From contig CAWJLE010000006.1 of NCBI GenBank assembly GCA_963843645.1, forward strand, positions 186,001-250,000: 64,000 bases of DNA, read 5' to 3'. Each line of letters begins with the position of its first letter. The first letter of the stretch is position 1. A program made the position numbers and the translations under genes. Of the stretch, positions 50,566 through 60,533 are shown one piece after another. The notes beneath the pieces were generated by a model, which searched no databases, was not told where the DNA came from, and was given only the letters and a program-made list of their open reading frames with translations. Origin of the DNA: CAWJLE01 sp963843645. Its GTDB lineage: Bacteria; Chloroflexota; Anaerolineae; DAOTYC01.

Positions 50566-50775
50566 TGACGCAGGCGTCGCCTGATCTTTGAGGCGATGGC
50601 CTACTTTGCCCCACTCAATCGCCCCAGACGTTAGGAAGTCGGTTTGTGAATCTTGACCGTGATAGATAGGAGGTGATGCCCAGGGGGGAGACCGACTCGA
50701 GCACCAGCGAAGAGATTCACGGCACGTAAAATTGAGGATCCTCGCTCTGTCTTTAGCCAAAGGAGGTTAAATCCA

Positions 50776-52077
50776 ATGAACAGGATGTTCCGGTGGGTGT
50801 CCGTATTGGTACTCGTGGCCATGCTGGCCTCGTTGCTGGCCGTGGCGGGTCCGGTCGGCGCGCAGGGCGACAAGCCCTTCGCCGGCAAGACGATGCGCCT
50901 GCTGTACAATAACGACCCCTACGCTCAGGCTTTTCAGAAGATTCTGGACAAAATGCAGGAAGAGTCGGGCGCGACCATTCAGCTCGAAGTAGTGCCCTAC
51001 GATCCTCAGCACCAGAAGATCTTGCTGAACGCCCAGAGCAAAGAGTCTGCCTACGACATCGTGGCGGTCGACATCGTCTGGGAAGGCGAATTCGGCGCTG
51101 CCAACGCGCTGCTGCCGCTCGACAAGTACATCACCGACTCCAAGATGGACATGTCCGACTTCCCGCCCGCGATGTTGGAAGGCGCCCAGTATCAGGGGAA
51201 GCAGATGGGCCTTCCCTATCAGCCTCACCCTGAAATCCTGTGGTATCGGAAGGACATCTTCGACGCCAAGGGGATCAAGCCGCCGGTGACCACCGACGAC
51301 GTGCTGAAGATCGCTGCGGAGCTCAACGACCCGGCCAACAACTTCTACGGCATCTGCTTCAACGGACAGCGGGGGTCGGCCCTGGGCCAGCAGATGGCTC
51401 ACTTCTACGCCGCCTTTGGGCAGCACCCGTTCGACGACAAGATGCACCCCACGCTCGACACGCCGGACGCCGTCCGCGCGGCCAAGTACGCCCTCGAGCT
51501 GCAGAAGTACGCTCCCCCCGACCTCCTGAACATGGCCTGGGACGAGCGCGCCCGCCAGTTCTCCCAGGGTGGCGCGGCCATGATCTACGAGTGGGCCGCC
51601 CGCTCCTTCCTGGCTGAACAGCCCGAGAATTCCAAGGTGTCTGGCATGGTGGGGTACACCGCCGCGCCGCACGCCCCGGACAAGCCCGCCGTCACCCCCA
51701 ACGGTGAGTGGTCGCTGTCCATCCCGTCCAACGTGAAGGATCCGGACCAGGCCTGGGCATTCCTGCAGTGGCTGACCGACACCAAACAGCTCAAGGAACT
51801 GGCTCTGGCTGGAAACGGCGGCATGCCGCGCTACTCGATCATGCGCGATCCCGAGCTGATCAAGCTGTATCCCTCGATGCCTGCAGTGGACGCGATGGCC
51901 CAGGCCGGCGAGCTGCAGACGTGGATGCGCCCCGAAATCCCCGAATGGTCGGTGCTGGCCGACACCTACGGCACGGTCTTCCACGAGATGCTGTCCGGCT
52001 CCCTGACGCCGGAACAGGCGACGGCGAAGACTCAGGAAACCATGGACAAAGTCATGAAGGACGCCGGCTACTATTGA
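50776..52077 (+). CDS. Carbohydrate ABC transporter substrate-binding protein
   Basis: 433 residues, family 1 extracellular solute-binding fold. The Sec signal ends near AGPVGAQG (about residue 31); there is no lipobox. Features are YDIVAVDIVWEGEFGAA, LPYQPHPEILWYRKDIFDAKG, and SIPSNVKDPDQAWAFLQWL. It delivers a sugar or polyol to the permeases encoded downstream (67 bases). AAAGGAGG lies before the ATG. Confidence 0.88.
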   Translation: MNRMFRWVSVLVLVAMLASLLAVAGPVGAQGDKPFAGKTMRLLYNNDPYAQAFQKILDKMQEESGATIQLEVVPYDPQHQKILLNAQSKESAYDIVAVDIVWEGEFGAANALLPLDKYITDSKMDMSDFPPAMLEGAQYQGKQMGLPYQPHPEILWYRKDIFDAKGIKPPVTTDDVLKIAAELNDPANNFYGICFNGQRGSALGQQMAHFYAAFGQHPFDDKMHPTLDTPDAVRAAKYALELQKYAPPDLLNMAWDERARQFSQGGAAMIYEWAARSFLAEQPENSKVSGMVGYTAAPHAPDKPAVTPNGEWSLSIPSNVKDPDQAWAFLQWLTDTKQLKELALAGNGGMPRYSIMRDPELIKLYPSMPAVDAMAQAGELQTWMRPEIPEWSVLADTYGTVFHEMLSGSLTPEQATAKTQETMDKVMKDAGYY

Positions 52078-52143
52078 TCGACGGCATGAAGCAGGAGTGG
52101 GGGAACTCCCCCCACTCCTGTCCCCTTATTTGAGGAGGCGTTC

Positions 52144-53049
52144 ATGTTCGGACAACTGCACAGCTCGCGCGTCGCAAAACGCAGAACTGCACTCATCCTG
52201 ATCGTTCCTTCCGTAGTGCTCCTGGCCGTGATCAACCTCTACCCCTTCATCTACGCGCTGACGCTCAGCTTCCAGCGCTACAATATGATGAAGCCCGGCC
52301 GGGGCTCCCGGTTCGTGTGGTTCGCCAACTATGGGGCGGCAGTCCAGGATCCGCGGTTCATCAACAGCGTCGCGCGGACGCTGATCTTCATCGTGTGCGC
52401 CGTCGGCGCCGAATTCATCCTCGGATTCGCCCTGGCATTCGTGCTGAACAGCAAGCTGCGCGGCATGGACACGATTCGCAAGCTGGCCATCGCGCCGGTG
52501 ACGGTCATGCCCATCGTGTCCGCGTTGATGTGGTTCTACATGTTCAATCAGCGCTACGGTATCGTCAACTTCTTCATCGGCAAATTCGGCATCGGCCCTC
52601 AGGCCTGGCTGACTGACCAGTCGTTGACGATGCTGTCGGTGGTCGTGGCGGACGTCTGGCAGTGGACGCCGTTCATCATGCTGGTCATATTGGCTGGCCT
52701 CAACGCGCTGCCGGAGTACGTCTACGAAGCGGCGCAGATCGACGGCCTGTCGGATTGGCAGCAATTCCGCCTGGTGACGGTGCCCCTTCTGATGCCGGTC
52801 ATGCTCATCGTGGTCCTGCTGCGCATCATGGACGCGTTCAAGCTGTTCGACCTGATTTACACGATGACGCAGGGCGGCCCGGCTGGCGCAACGGAAACGA
52901 TGTCCTACTACGTCTACATCCAGGCCTTCAACTTCTTCGAGCTGGGCTACGCGGCTGCGCTGGCCATCCTCATGCTGGTGCTCATCACCATCATCAGCCA
53001 GATCTTCGTCCGCTGGATGTATCGCGAGGAGGCGGCTACGGCGGCCTGA
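52144..53049 (+). CDS. Sugar ABC transporter permease, MalF/UgpA type
   Basis: 301 residues, six transmembrane helices. The coupling-helix EAA motif is EAAQIDGLSDWQQFRLVTVPLLMP-like (EAAQIDGLSDWQQF near 200). FNFFELGYAAALAI near the end is usual for MalF-type subunits. It pairs with the MalG-type subunit downstream. GGAGG precedes the ATG by about seven bases. Confidence 0.88.
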   Translation: MFGQLHSSRVAKRRTALILIVPSVVLLAVINLYPFIYALTLSFQRYNMMKPGRGSRFVWFANYGAAVQDPRFINSVARTLIFIVCAVGAEFILGFALAFVLNSKLRGMDTIRKLAIAPVTVMPIVSALMWFYMFNQRYGIVNFFIGKFGIGPQAWLTDQSLTMLSVVVADVWQWTPFIMLVILAGLNALPEYVYEAAQIDGLSDWQQFRLVTVPLLMPVMLIVVLLRIMDAFKLFDLIYTMTQGGPAGATETMSYYVYIQAFNFFELGYAAALAILMLVLITIISQIFVRWMYREEAATAA

Positions 53050-53110
53050 CGCCGGTGATGCCAGTCCAACGGCGGTGCGCAACCGTCCGCACTCTGTCGA
53101 GGAGGTATGC

Positions 53111-54021
53111 ATGGAAGCAACGGAACAATACCGGCTCGAGGAGATGGAGAAGGCCCAGCGGGTGATCAGAGAGAGCCAACTGGCGCTGAAACGGCAGAAG
53201 TACAGCCCGCTCACTCGGGTCGTGCTCTACGTCCTGGCGATCGGGTTTCTTCTCTTCTCGCCTGTTTCCCATCTATTTGATCATCAGCTCGTCGCTCAAG
53301 ACTGACAACGAGATTTTCGCAATCCCGCCCGTCTTCGTCTTTGCGCCAACCCTGAACAACTATAGAGTCGCGTTGACGGGATCGACCAGCCAGTTGCCGT
53401 ACATCATTAACAGTCTCATCTGCACGGTGCTGGCAACTGCCGTCGCCGTGATCTTCGGCGCCATGGCTGCTTATGGCATCGCCCGTTTCGAGTTCAAAGG
53501 GCGCAAGGACCTCGCTTTCTGGATTCTGTCCACCCGCATGGCTCCGCCCATCGCCTTCATCGTGCCGATGTTCGTGCTCATCAAGTCCGTCGGATTGCTG
53601 GACACCTGGTGGGCGCTGGTCATAATGTACACCGGCATGAACCTGTCCTTCTCCGTCTGGATCCTGCGCGGCTTCTTTATGGACATTCCCCCCGAGCTGG
53701 AGGAGTCGGCCCTCGTGGACGGGTACACGCGGTTCCAGGTCTTCACTCGCATAGCGATCCCATTGGTCAAACCGGGCCTGGCCGCAGTGGCCGTGTTCAC
53801 CTCGATCTTCTCGTGGAACGAATTCCTGTTCGCCGTCATCCTGACCCAGCAGTCCGCGAAGACGATCCCGGTCGGCATCCAGGGCTTCTCGTCGTCGATG
53901 GGTATCAGCTGGGGGCCGTTCATGGCGGTGGCCTTCCTGGCGATCTCTGCCCATCATGATCTTCACATTCATCATGCAGGGCTACCTGGTGCGCGGTCTA
54001 ACCTTCGGCGCGGTGAAATAA
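53111..54021 (+). CDS. Sugar ABC transporter permease, MalG/UgpE type, two frameshifts
   Basis: About 303 residues. The N-terminus (MEATEQYRLEEMEKAQR) leads to a first helix; an indel near 53260 shifts to the frame reading LIIISSSLKTDNEIFAIPP, which carries five helices and the EAA loop ELEESALVDGYTRFQVFTRI. A second indel near 53945 restores the C-terminal LPIMIFTFIMQGYLVRGLTF and the stop at 54019-54021. The protein is complete if the two indels are sequencing errors. The ATPase gene starts 20 bases downstream. Confidence 0.82.
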
Positions 54022-54040
54022 CAGGAGGATCGGCCACTCT

Positions 54041-55140
54041 ATGGCTGACGTAAGGCTGGAAAAAGTTTGGAAGGTCTATGGAGGTCGGGTCGAGGCGGTG
54101 AAGGATCTGGACCTGGAATGCCGTAATAAGGAGTTTCTGTGCTCTGTTGGGGCCGTCGGGCTGCGGCAAGAGCTCCACGTTGCGCATGGTTGCGGGCCTG
54201 GAGGACGTGACTCGCGGCCAGGTCTTCATCGGGAGCCGCGACGTCACAACCGTGCCACCGCGGGATCGCGATATTGCGATGGTCTTCGAGAATTACGCGC
54301 TGTACCCCCACCTGAGCGTCTACGACAACATCGCCATGCCTTACGTGTCCGCGGCCTGACCAAAGACGAGGTCGACCAGAAGGTGATGACCGCGGCGGAG
54401 GTGCTGCACATCACCGATCTGCTCGGCCGTCGTACCGTTCGCCTCTCGGGTGGTCAGAAGCAGCGCGTGGGCATTGGCCGTGCGATCGTCCGCAACCCGG
54501 CGGTTTTCTTGATGGATGAACCGATTTCACACCTGGAGGCTCAGCTTCGCGCGCAGATGCGCGTCGAGCTGAAGCGCCTGCACATCGAGGTCGAAGCCAC
54601 GACGGTGTACGTCACGCACGATCAACTCGAGGCCATGGCCCTGGCCGACCGGATCGCGGTGATGAACCTGGGTAAGCTGCAACAGGTTGGCACGCCAACT
54701 GAGTTGTTCGATCAGCCCGTGAACCAGTTCGTGGCTGGTTTCATCGGCACGCCGCCCATGAATTTCCTGACCTGCGAGTTGCTCGCGGAGGGCGATCGCA
54801 TGTTTGCGCGAGGGACCGGGCTTCAAGATCCCATTGCCCGACGCCACGCGCGCTCGGCTCGCAGACACCGGTTCCGGCCAAATGCAGCTTGGGAATCCGC
54901 CCGTTGGACCTGTTCGTGGCCAAAGAGGAAGACCCAGCAACGCCAGTAGCGGCCCAGACCTTCGTCTATGAGCCGCAGGGCGAAAGCTGCCAGGTCACCA
55001 TACAGCTCGACGGCCAGATGCTCAGCATCGAAGCGGACGGTGACTTCGTCACCGAACCGGGCGAGCCCGTATGGATCGGCTTCGACACCGACAAGCTGCA
55101 CCTCTTCGACGCGACGACCGGCGTGAACCTGGTCCTGTGA
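54041..55140 (+). CDS. Sugar ABC transporter ATPase 1 (UgpC/MsmX type), frameshifted
   Basis: About 366 residues in at least three frames. Segments in order: MADVRLEKVWKVYGG, Walker A GPSGCGKSS, the Q-loop region FENYALYPHLSVYDNIAMP, signature LSGGQKQRVGIGRA, Walker B VFLMDEPISHLEA, D-loop and YVTHDQLEAMALADR. The C-terminal TOBE-type domain ends with WIGFDTDKLHLFD. Breaks lie near 54145, 54345 and 54825. AGGAGG is 12 bases upstream. A second paralogue follows directly; two ATPases may form a heterodimer. Confidence 0.82.
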
Positions 55141-55167
55141 GTCTCAGAAAGGGGAATCCACGTCGAC

Positions 55168-56291
55168 ATGGCTGAAGTGAATCTGGACAAAGTGACAAAA
55201 AAATACGGCGACCACGTCGCGGTGAACGAGCTATCCTTGCACTGCAAAGACTCCGAATTCTTCTTCATCCTGGGACCGTCCGGAGCAGGCAAGACCTCCA
55301 CGCTGAAGATGATCGCCGGGCTGACCACAGTGGATGCGGGGCAAATTCACATCGACACCGCCTGGTGAACGATCTCGAGCCTGGCCTGCGTAACGTGGCA
55401 ATGGCCTTCGAAACGTATGCGCTCTATCCGCACTTGACGGTGTTCGAGAACATCGCGTTCCCGCTGCGCGCCCCAATCCGTGCCAGGCAGTTCGCTGAGG
55501 CAGACGTTAAGGCGCGCGTGCAGCGGGTCGGCGACTTGTTGCGCATCGGCGAGCTGCTGGATCGCATGCCGACCCAGCTCTCTGGCGGCCAGAAGCAGCG
55601 CGTGGCATTGGGTCGCGCCTTGATCCGCGAACCGGACGTGTTCTTGCTCGACGAGCCAATCGCTCACCTGGATGCCAAGCTCCGCCATCACATGCGCGCC
55701 GAGCTGAAATCCATGCAGAAGCAGTTCGGCACGACGTCGATATACACGACGCCCGACCAACTCGAGGCGTTGTCGATGGCCGACACGATCGCCGTCATCA
55801 ATGAAGGTCGTGCTGCATCAGATTGGCACGCCGCTGGACATTTACAATCGGCCGGCGGACGAATTCGTGGCCCGCTTCGTCGGCGATCCCCCCATGAATT
55901 TCCTGTCGTCCACTTGCACGATCGTGTCTGAGAATGGCGAGCCTGTCCTGACAGCCGATGGTTTGCGGGTGAAGATTTCGCCTCGCATCCGGGCGGCGCT
56001 GGCTCGGCAGGCGTGCGAAGCCTTGCGCATCGGCATGCGGCCGTCGGATATCTCGGCTCTCGCGCCGATGGCGCTGCGGCGGCGCCGGGCGCCACGACTG
56101 GCAGGGCGAGGTCTATCTGGTGGAGCAGGTCGGTCGTTCGCACGTGTTCAACGTCAAGGTCAACGGGGACATGCTCAAGGTCAAGACTCCGCTCGATTTG
56201 AACGCGGCCGTCGGCGAAAAGCTGAGGTGACCTTCGACCGGACAAGGTCTACCTGTTCGATGCCGCCAACGGCAAGAGCGTGCTGGTCTAA
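55168..56291 (+). CDS. Sugar ABC transporter ATPase 2 (UgpC/MsmX type), frameshifted
   Basis: About 374 residues, a paralogue of the preceding gene. Walker A is GPSGAGKTS, then ETYALYPHLTVFENIAFPL, signature LSGGQKQRVALGRA, Walker B FLLDEPIAHLDA. The H-loop reads YTTPDQLEALSMADT, Pro in place of the usual His (TTP for THD); the frame is good there, so it is either a true substitution or a sequence error. TOBE-like C-terminus ends GKSVLV. Breaks near 55362, 55808, 56080 and 56228. Confidence 0.8.
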
Positions 56292-56444
56292 GCCGTCGGC
56301 GATTGACGGTATGTGCACTTCGCCGGGCGGTCCGCGCAACTGGGACAGCGGATCGCGCGGGCTTTTTTCCCTGGACATGCTGGACAATTTCGTACTAGAA
56401 ATGGCCACTACGGACACCATATCCTCATTGAGGAGGATCACCCC

Positions 56445-57627
56445 ATGGACTCCGTTCGTGCAACCCGTGTTCGAGAAGCCCTGGCGCAGGCCGGTCTGGA
56501 CGCTCTGATCTGCCGGCTGCCCGAGAACGTCGTCTTTCTGACCGGCTACTGGCCGCGGAACGGTTTCTCCTACGTCGTCTTTCCGCAACAGGCCGAGCCG
56601 ACTCTGATTCTGCCTGAGGGGGAGATTGAGTGGGCCGAGCCGTACGGGCATCAAGCGACATTCGTCTCTTCGGCTGGGGCCAGGTCAAGGACGACGATCC
56701 GTACGAGACCATCGCTGCCCACCTGGAGGCGATCCCTTCATTGAGCCGGGAAGGTTCGCGTCGGCTACGAAGGTCGCTTCGAGGTCGTGGCCCCGGCCCA
56801 CATGCCGGGAGACGTCCAGGTGCCCAGCGAGCGTGACGCTGTCCCTGCTGCAAGAATTCGCTGCCCGCGGCCGAAATCGTCGACGCGACCGAGGTGCTGA
56901 ACGAACTGCGCGCCGTCAAGACGCCGTACGAGCTGGACAAGATCCGCATCGCGAACGAGGTCGCATGCTTTGGCCTGAAGGCCTTCCGCGAGAATATGCG
57001 TCCGGGAATCACTGAAGCACAGGTCGCCGGAGCGGTCGCAGGCGGCGATCCACGCCCAGGCGCGCGGGCTACAAAGGAGTCATCAGCGCCTGGGGCTGGC
57101 CGACGGTCGTCTCCGGCCCGGCCACTACCGCCACCGCCCACCGGCCGTACCAGGTTTCAACCACCAAGCCCCTGCAAGAAGGCGATCTGGTCATGATGGA
57201 GCTCGGCTGCGTGGCCGACGGCTATTGGGCTGACCTGACCCGCACGCACGTCGTGGGCCGGCCCGATGCCCGCCAAAAGGAAATGTACGAGCTGGTCCTC
57301 ACGGCGCACGATGCCGCAGTCGCGGCGTTGAAGGCGGGCGCGTATTGAGTCTGATGTGGATCGCGCGGCGCGCAGCATCATCGAGAAAGCCGGCCTCGGG
57401 CCGAACTTCGTCCATCATACCGGCCATGGCGTCGGTTTTCGGTACCACGAGCCCATCCCGTTCCTGCACCCGGCAGCGAAGGGCAAGCTGGAGGAAGGCA
57501 TGGTTACCAGCATCGAGCCGGGCATCTACATCGAAGGCTGGGGTGGCATGCGCATCGAGGATAACGTCGTCGGCAGGTGCCAGGCGGCGGCGAGATCCTG
57601 TCCCCATTCGATACTACCCTGGCTTAG
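56445..57627 (+). CDS. Xaa-Pro aminopeptidase/M24 family metallopeptidase, frameshifted
   Basis: About 394 residues. An N-terminal creatinase-like domain (LDALICRLPENVVFLTGYWP) precedes a pita-bread domain with metal ligands: Asp pair in VADGYWADLTRTHVVG, His in HHTGHGVGF, Glu in SIEPGIYIEG, and a Glu in MRIEDN. At least six frame changes (near 56690, 56760, 56835, 57050, 57150, 57345, 57575), most looking like single-base insertions or deletions. The stop is at 57625-57627. Creatinase, prolidase or Xaa-Pro peptidase activity cannot be separated. GAGGAGG precedes the ATG. Confidence 0.8.
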
Positions 57628-57732
57628 TTTGAGGTGCGGCTTCGGCTGATTGACACGTTTTTGGTAACGCGCTATCATGGCCTGCGTTCAGCATCAGCAC
57701 ATTCCCGCGCAAAGGCACGACAGGAGTAATCG

Positions 57733-58764
57733 ATGAAAGCATTAGTCAAGTACGCCTCGGGCGTCGGCAATATCGGTATTCGTGATATGCCGGAGCCGAC
57801 CCCCGGTCCGGGCGAAGTCAAAGTCGAAGTCAAGTATGGCGGCATCTGCGGCACCGATATTCACATCTATCACGATCTGTACAAGAACTACCCCCCGGTA
57901 ATCATGGGCCACGAGTGGTCTGGTGTGGTGGTTGGCCTGGGCGACGGCGTGAAGACGCTCAAGGTCGGCGATCGCGTAACCGGAATCCCGGCCGCGTACA
58001 CGTGTGGCCACTGCCGCTACTGCCTCGAAGGGCACGTGTTCTTGTGTACGGAACGGCTGTCCTTTGGCAGTGGTCGCAACGGTGCATTTGCGAGATACGC
58101 CGTCCTCGGCGAGAAGGCGATTCGTAAGCTGCCCGACAGCGTAAGCTTCAAGGCCGGTGCTCTCAGTGAGCCGCTGGCCTGCATGGTCAAGGCCGTCGAG
58201 TTCACGACGGGCATCATGGCCGGGGATGTGGTCCTGGTTTCCGGCCCCGGTCCCATCGGCTTGCTGACGGCGCAGCTTGCCAGGGCTGAGGGCGGGTACG
58301 TCGTACTCGCCGGCACCGACGTCGACGCCGAGCGCCTGGAGACCGCCAGGAAGCTGGGTATCGAAATGACGGTCAACGTGCAACGTGACAACGTCGACCA
58401 GATCCTCAAAGACCTGACGAACGGCTACGGCGCTGACGTGGTCTTGGAGTGCTCCGGTGCGGCTGCTGCAACCCGTATGGGCATTCAGGTCGTCCGCAAA
58501 GAAGGCAAGTTCACTCAGATTGGCCTGCACGAGCATCCGTTCGAGTTGGACGTTCTGCAGATTCTGACCAAAGACCTGACGGTGAGGGCGTCCTTTGCCT
58601 CATCGTTGGAGGCCTGGGATCGGGCCATGGTGCTGCTCGGTCAGGGCAAGGTGCAGACAGAGCCAGTCGTGAGCGATATCCTACCGCTCTCCGACTGGGA
58701 GAAGGGCTTCGACAAGATCAACCGGCGCGAAGGGCTCAAGATCCTGCTGCAGCCGGAGGAGTAG
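57733..58764 (+). CDS. Zinc-dependent alcohol/polyol dehydrogenase (threonine or sorbitol dehydrogenase-like)
   Basis: 343 residues, medium-chain dehydrogenase. Catalytic zinc ligands are in GICGTDIHIYHD (Cys) and MGHEWSG (His-Glu); the structural zinc loop is CGHCRYCLEGHVFLC, with all four Cys. The Rossmann motif is VSGPGPIGLLTAQLA. The family oxidises polyols or threonine with NAD(P). In this sugar cluster a polyol or sugar-acid substrate is likely. GGAG precedes the ATG. A long nested hairpin follows its stop codon. Confidence 0.87.
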   Translation: MKALVKYASGVGNIGIRDMPEPTPGPGEVKVEVKYGGICGTDIHIYHDLYKNYPPVIMGHEWSGVVVGLGDGVKTLKVGDRVTGIPAAYTCGHCRYCLEGHVFLCTERLSFGSGRNGAFARYAVLGEKAIRKLPDSVSFKAGALSEPLACMVKAVEFTTGIMAGDVVLVSGPGPIGLLTAQLARAEGGYVVLAGTDVDAERLETARKLGIEMTVNVQRDNVDQILKDLTNGYGADVVLECSGAAAATRMGIQVVRKEGKFTQIGLHEHPFELDVLQILTKDLTVRASFASSLEAWDRAMVLLGQGKVQTEPVVSDILPLSDWEKGFDKINRREGLKILLQPEE

Positions 58765-58772
58765 CGGCTCAG

Positions 58773-58855
58773 GTCCGGCGATAACAAAAGGGAGCCGCTC
58801 CTCCTTCCCCACCGTGGGGTCAGGGGGAGCGGCCCCCTGTTCGTTATCGCCGGAC
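58773..58855. terminator. Large nested stem-loop after the polyol dehydrogenase
   Basis: GTCCGGCGATAAC (58773-58785) pairs perfectly with GTTATCGCCGGAC (58843-58855). Inside, GGGAGCCGCTCC faces GGGGAGCGGCCCC, and CCCCAC faces GTGGGG at the tip. There is no T-run, so it may be an RNA-processing or attenuating structure as well as a terminator. Confidence 0.6.
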
Positions 58856-58876
58856 AGGCAGTGTCCGTCAGGCGCT

Positions 58877-58905
58877 TTGCCCACGAAGTCGAACAGTGAT
58901 AAAAT
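58877..58905 (+). promoter_or_regulatory. Promoter of the second FadR/GntR gene
   Basis: TTGCCC (58877-58882), 17-base spacer, TGA-TAAAAT (58900-58905). Start near 58912, leader about 48 bases. Confidence 0.6.
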
Positions 58906-58959
58906 GTAGTATCCCTGTCGACAGCCGCCAGTCGGCAATTATCCGGAGGCAGGATTCGC

Positions 58960-59688
58960 GTGGGTGCAATCCGTTTTGAGCGGCTCGAAAGCGTTGGCCT
59001 GAAGGAGCGGATCCAGGACTGCCTCAGGCAGGCCATCCTGGACGGCTCATTGTCTCCCGGACAGAAGTTGATCGAGGGCGAGATCGCCCGTCAGTTCGGG
59101 GTGAGCCGAAGCCCGGTGCGCGAGGCAATCCAGGATCTGGAGCAGCAGGGATACGTAGTCAAGCGGCCTCGGCGCGGCACGTTCGTGGTCGAACTGACGC
59201 CGCAAGACGTGGCGGAAGTCTTCAGTTTACGGATCTTGCTCGAAGGGTTCGCCGCCGTTGTCGTCGGGCGGAGCTGCGATCCGGACGTGATCGATAAGAT
59301 GAAAGGCCTTGTGGATCGCATGCGCGTTGCTGCCCGCAAGGCCGATTTTGTTGCCTTTAGCGATGCCGATCTGGAGTTCCACAGTCTGCTGTGCCAGGCC
59401 ACCGGTCACAACAGACTGAACTACCTGTCTGGCTGCTTGCGCACACAACTTGGCTTTCTGGTCGTGCTGCCGATGTATACGTCGGGCGAGATCGAGAGCA
59501 TGGTTGCCGCTCACGAGGCGCTTCTGGGCGCTATCGAGGCGCAGGATTCAGATCTCGCACGCCGGATCGTCGAGAGCCACATCCGCAACGCCGGACGATT
59601 GTTTGCGGAGAAGTACTTCGCCGGCTGGCCCGCGGCGAAAGAAGGTGTCGAACAGGATATCGATCGGTTTTGGGCTGCGGTGAGCTAG
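58960..59688 (+). CDS. FadR-family (GntR) transcriptional regulator
   Basis: 242 residues from GTG 58960. Winged helix with SPGQKLIEGEIARQFGVSRS and VREAIQDLEQQGYVVKRP, then an FCD domain with ligands in DADLEFHSLLCQATGHN and AHEALLGAIEAQD. GGAGG lies ten bases upstream. It probably controls the SDR, binding-protein and iron-ADH genes that follow. Confidence 0.84.
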   Translation: MGAIRFERLESVGLKERIQDCLRQAILDGSLSPGQKLIEGEIARQFGVSRSPVREAIQDLEQQGYVVKRPRRGTFVVELTPQDVAEVFSLRILLEGFAAVVVGRSCDPDVIDKMKGLVDRMRVAARKADFVAFSDADLEFHSLLCQATGHNRLNYLSGCLRTQLGFLVVLPMYTSGEIESMVAAHEALLGAIEAQDSDLARRIVESHIRNAGRLFAEKYFAGWPAAKEGVEQDIDRFWAAVS

Positions 59689-59783
59689 CAACCGAATCCG
59701 CTCCTCTGTCGCCTCTCCGCGGCAACCGCGAAAGGCGGCGAGGAGGCGAGAAATTCACAATCAGACGTACGCGGAGGTGTATC

Positions 59784-60533
59784 TTGGGTTTTCAGGATAG
59801 GGTCGCAATCGTGACCGGCGGTGCGTCCGGTCTGGGCAAAGCGATGGTCAAGCGCTTCGTCGAGGAAGGGTGCCGGGTGGTGATCCCGGACATCAACGGA
59901 GCGGCTGCGGCGGCGACCGCGGCGGAAATTGAGAAGACGCATCCCGATCGCGCGTTGGGTCTCCAGGTTGACGTCACCAATCAGGACGACGTGAAGCGCA
60001 TGGTCCAAACGGTCGTGGACAAGTGGGGCCGCATCGACATCCTGGTCAACAACGCCGGCATTTGCCCGGTCGTCTCCTTCGAGGACATCACGGTGGAGGC
60101 GTGGGACAAGGTGCTAACCGTCAACCTGCGCAGCATGTTCTTGTGTACGCAGGCTGTCGTTGGCCTCATGTCCAAGGCAGGCTACGGCAAGATCGTCAAC
60201 ATCGCCTCGTTCGCCGCTCAGGCGGGCGGCATTGTCGCTCCGGTGAGCTACTCGTCCTCCAAGGGCGGCGTGATTGCCTTCACGCGATCCCTGGCGCGCA
60301 TCTACTCCGGCAAGGGCATCAACGTCAACACCGTGGCGCCCGGGACCATCCACACGCCGATGACCGACGTTTTCCCGCCCGAAGGTAAGGCACGCATCGA
60401 GGCCACGATTCCCATGGGCCGGTTGGGCGAGCCCGAAGAGGTGGCGGACGGGGTCGTCTTCCTGGCATCTGATCGCGCGACGTACATTACCGGGCAGGTG
60501 TTGTCGATCAACGGCGGCAGCTACATGGGTTGA
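59784..60533 (+). CDS. Short-chain dehydrogenase/reductase (glucose or 3-oxoacyl-ACP reductase-like)
   Basis: 249 residues, classical SDR. Cofactor motif TGGASGLGK near residue 12-20, NNAG near 88-91, catalytic Ser-Tyr-Lys in NIASFAA...YSSSKGG, and the C-terminal SINGGSYMG. TTG start with GGAGG six bases upstream; the next ATG would lose the first strand. The stop codon overlaps the next start. A sugar or polyol dehydrogenase role fits the context; the substrate is not readable. Confidence 0.85.
   Translation: MGFQDRVAIVTGGASGLGKAMVKRFVEEGCRVVIPDINGAAAAATAAEIEKTHPDRALGLQVDVTNQDDVKRMVQTVVDKWGRIDILVNNAGICPVVSFEDITVEAWDKVLTVNLRSMFLCTQAVVGLMSKAGYGKIVNIASFAAQAGGIVAPVSYSSSKGGVIAFTRSLARIYSGKGINVNTVAPGTIHTPMTDVFPPEGKARIEATIPMGRLGEPEEVADGVVFLASDRATYITGQVLSINGGSYMG

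Noticed and set aside
53111..57627. Programmed frameshifting in the ABC transporter and peptidase genes
   Set aside because: Breaks are many, of both signs and without slippery heptamers or consistent downstream structures; sequencing error is simpler.
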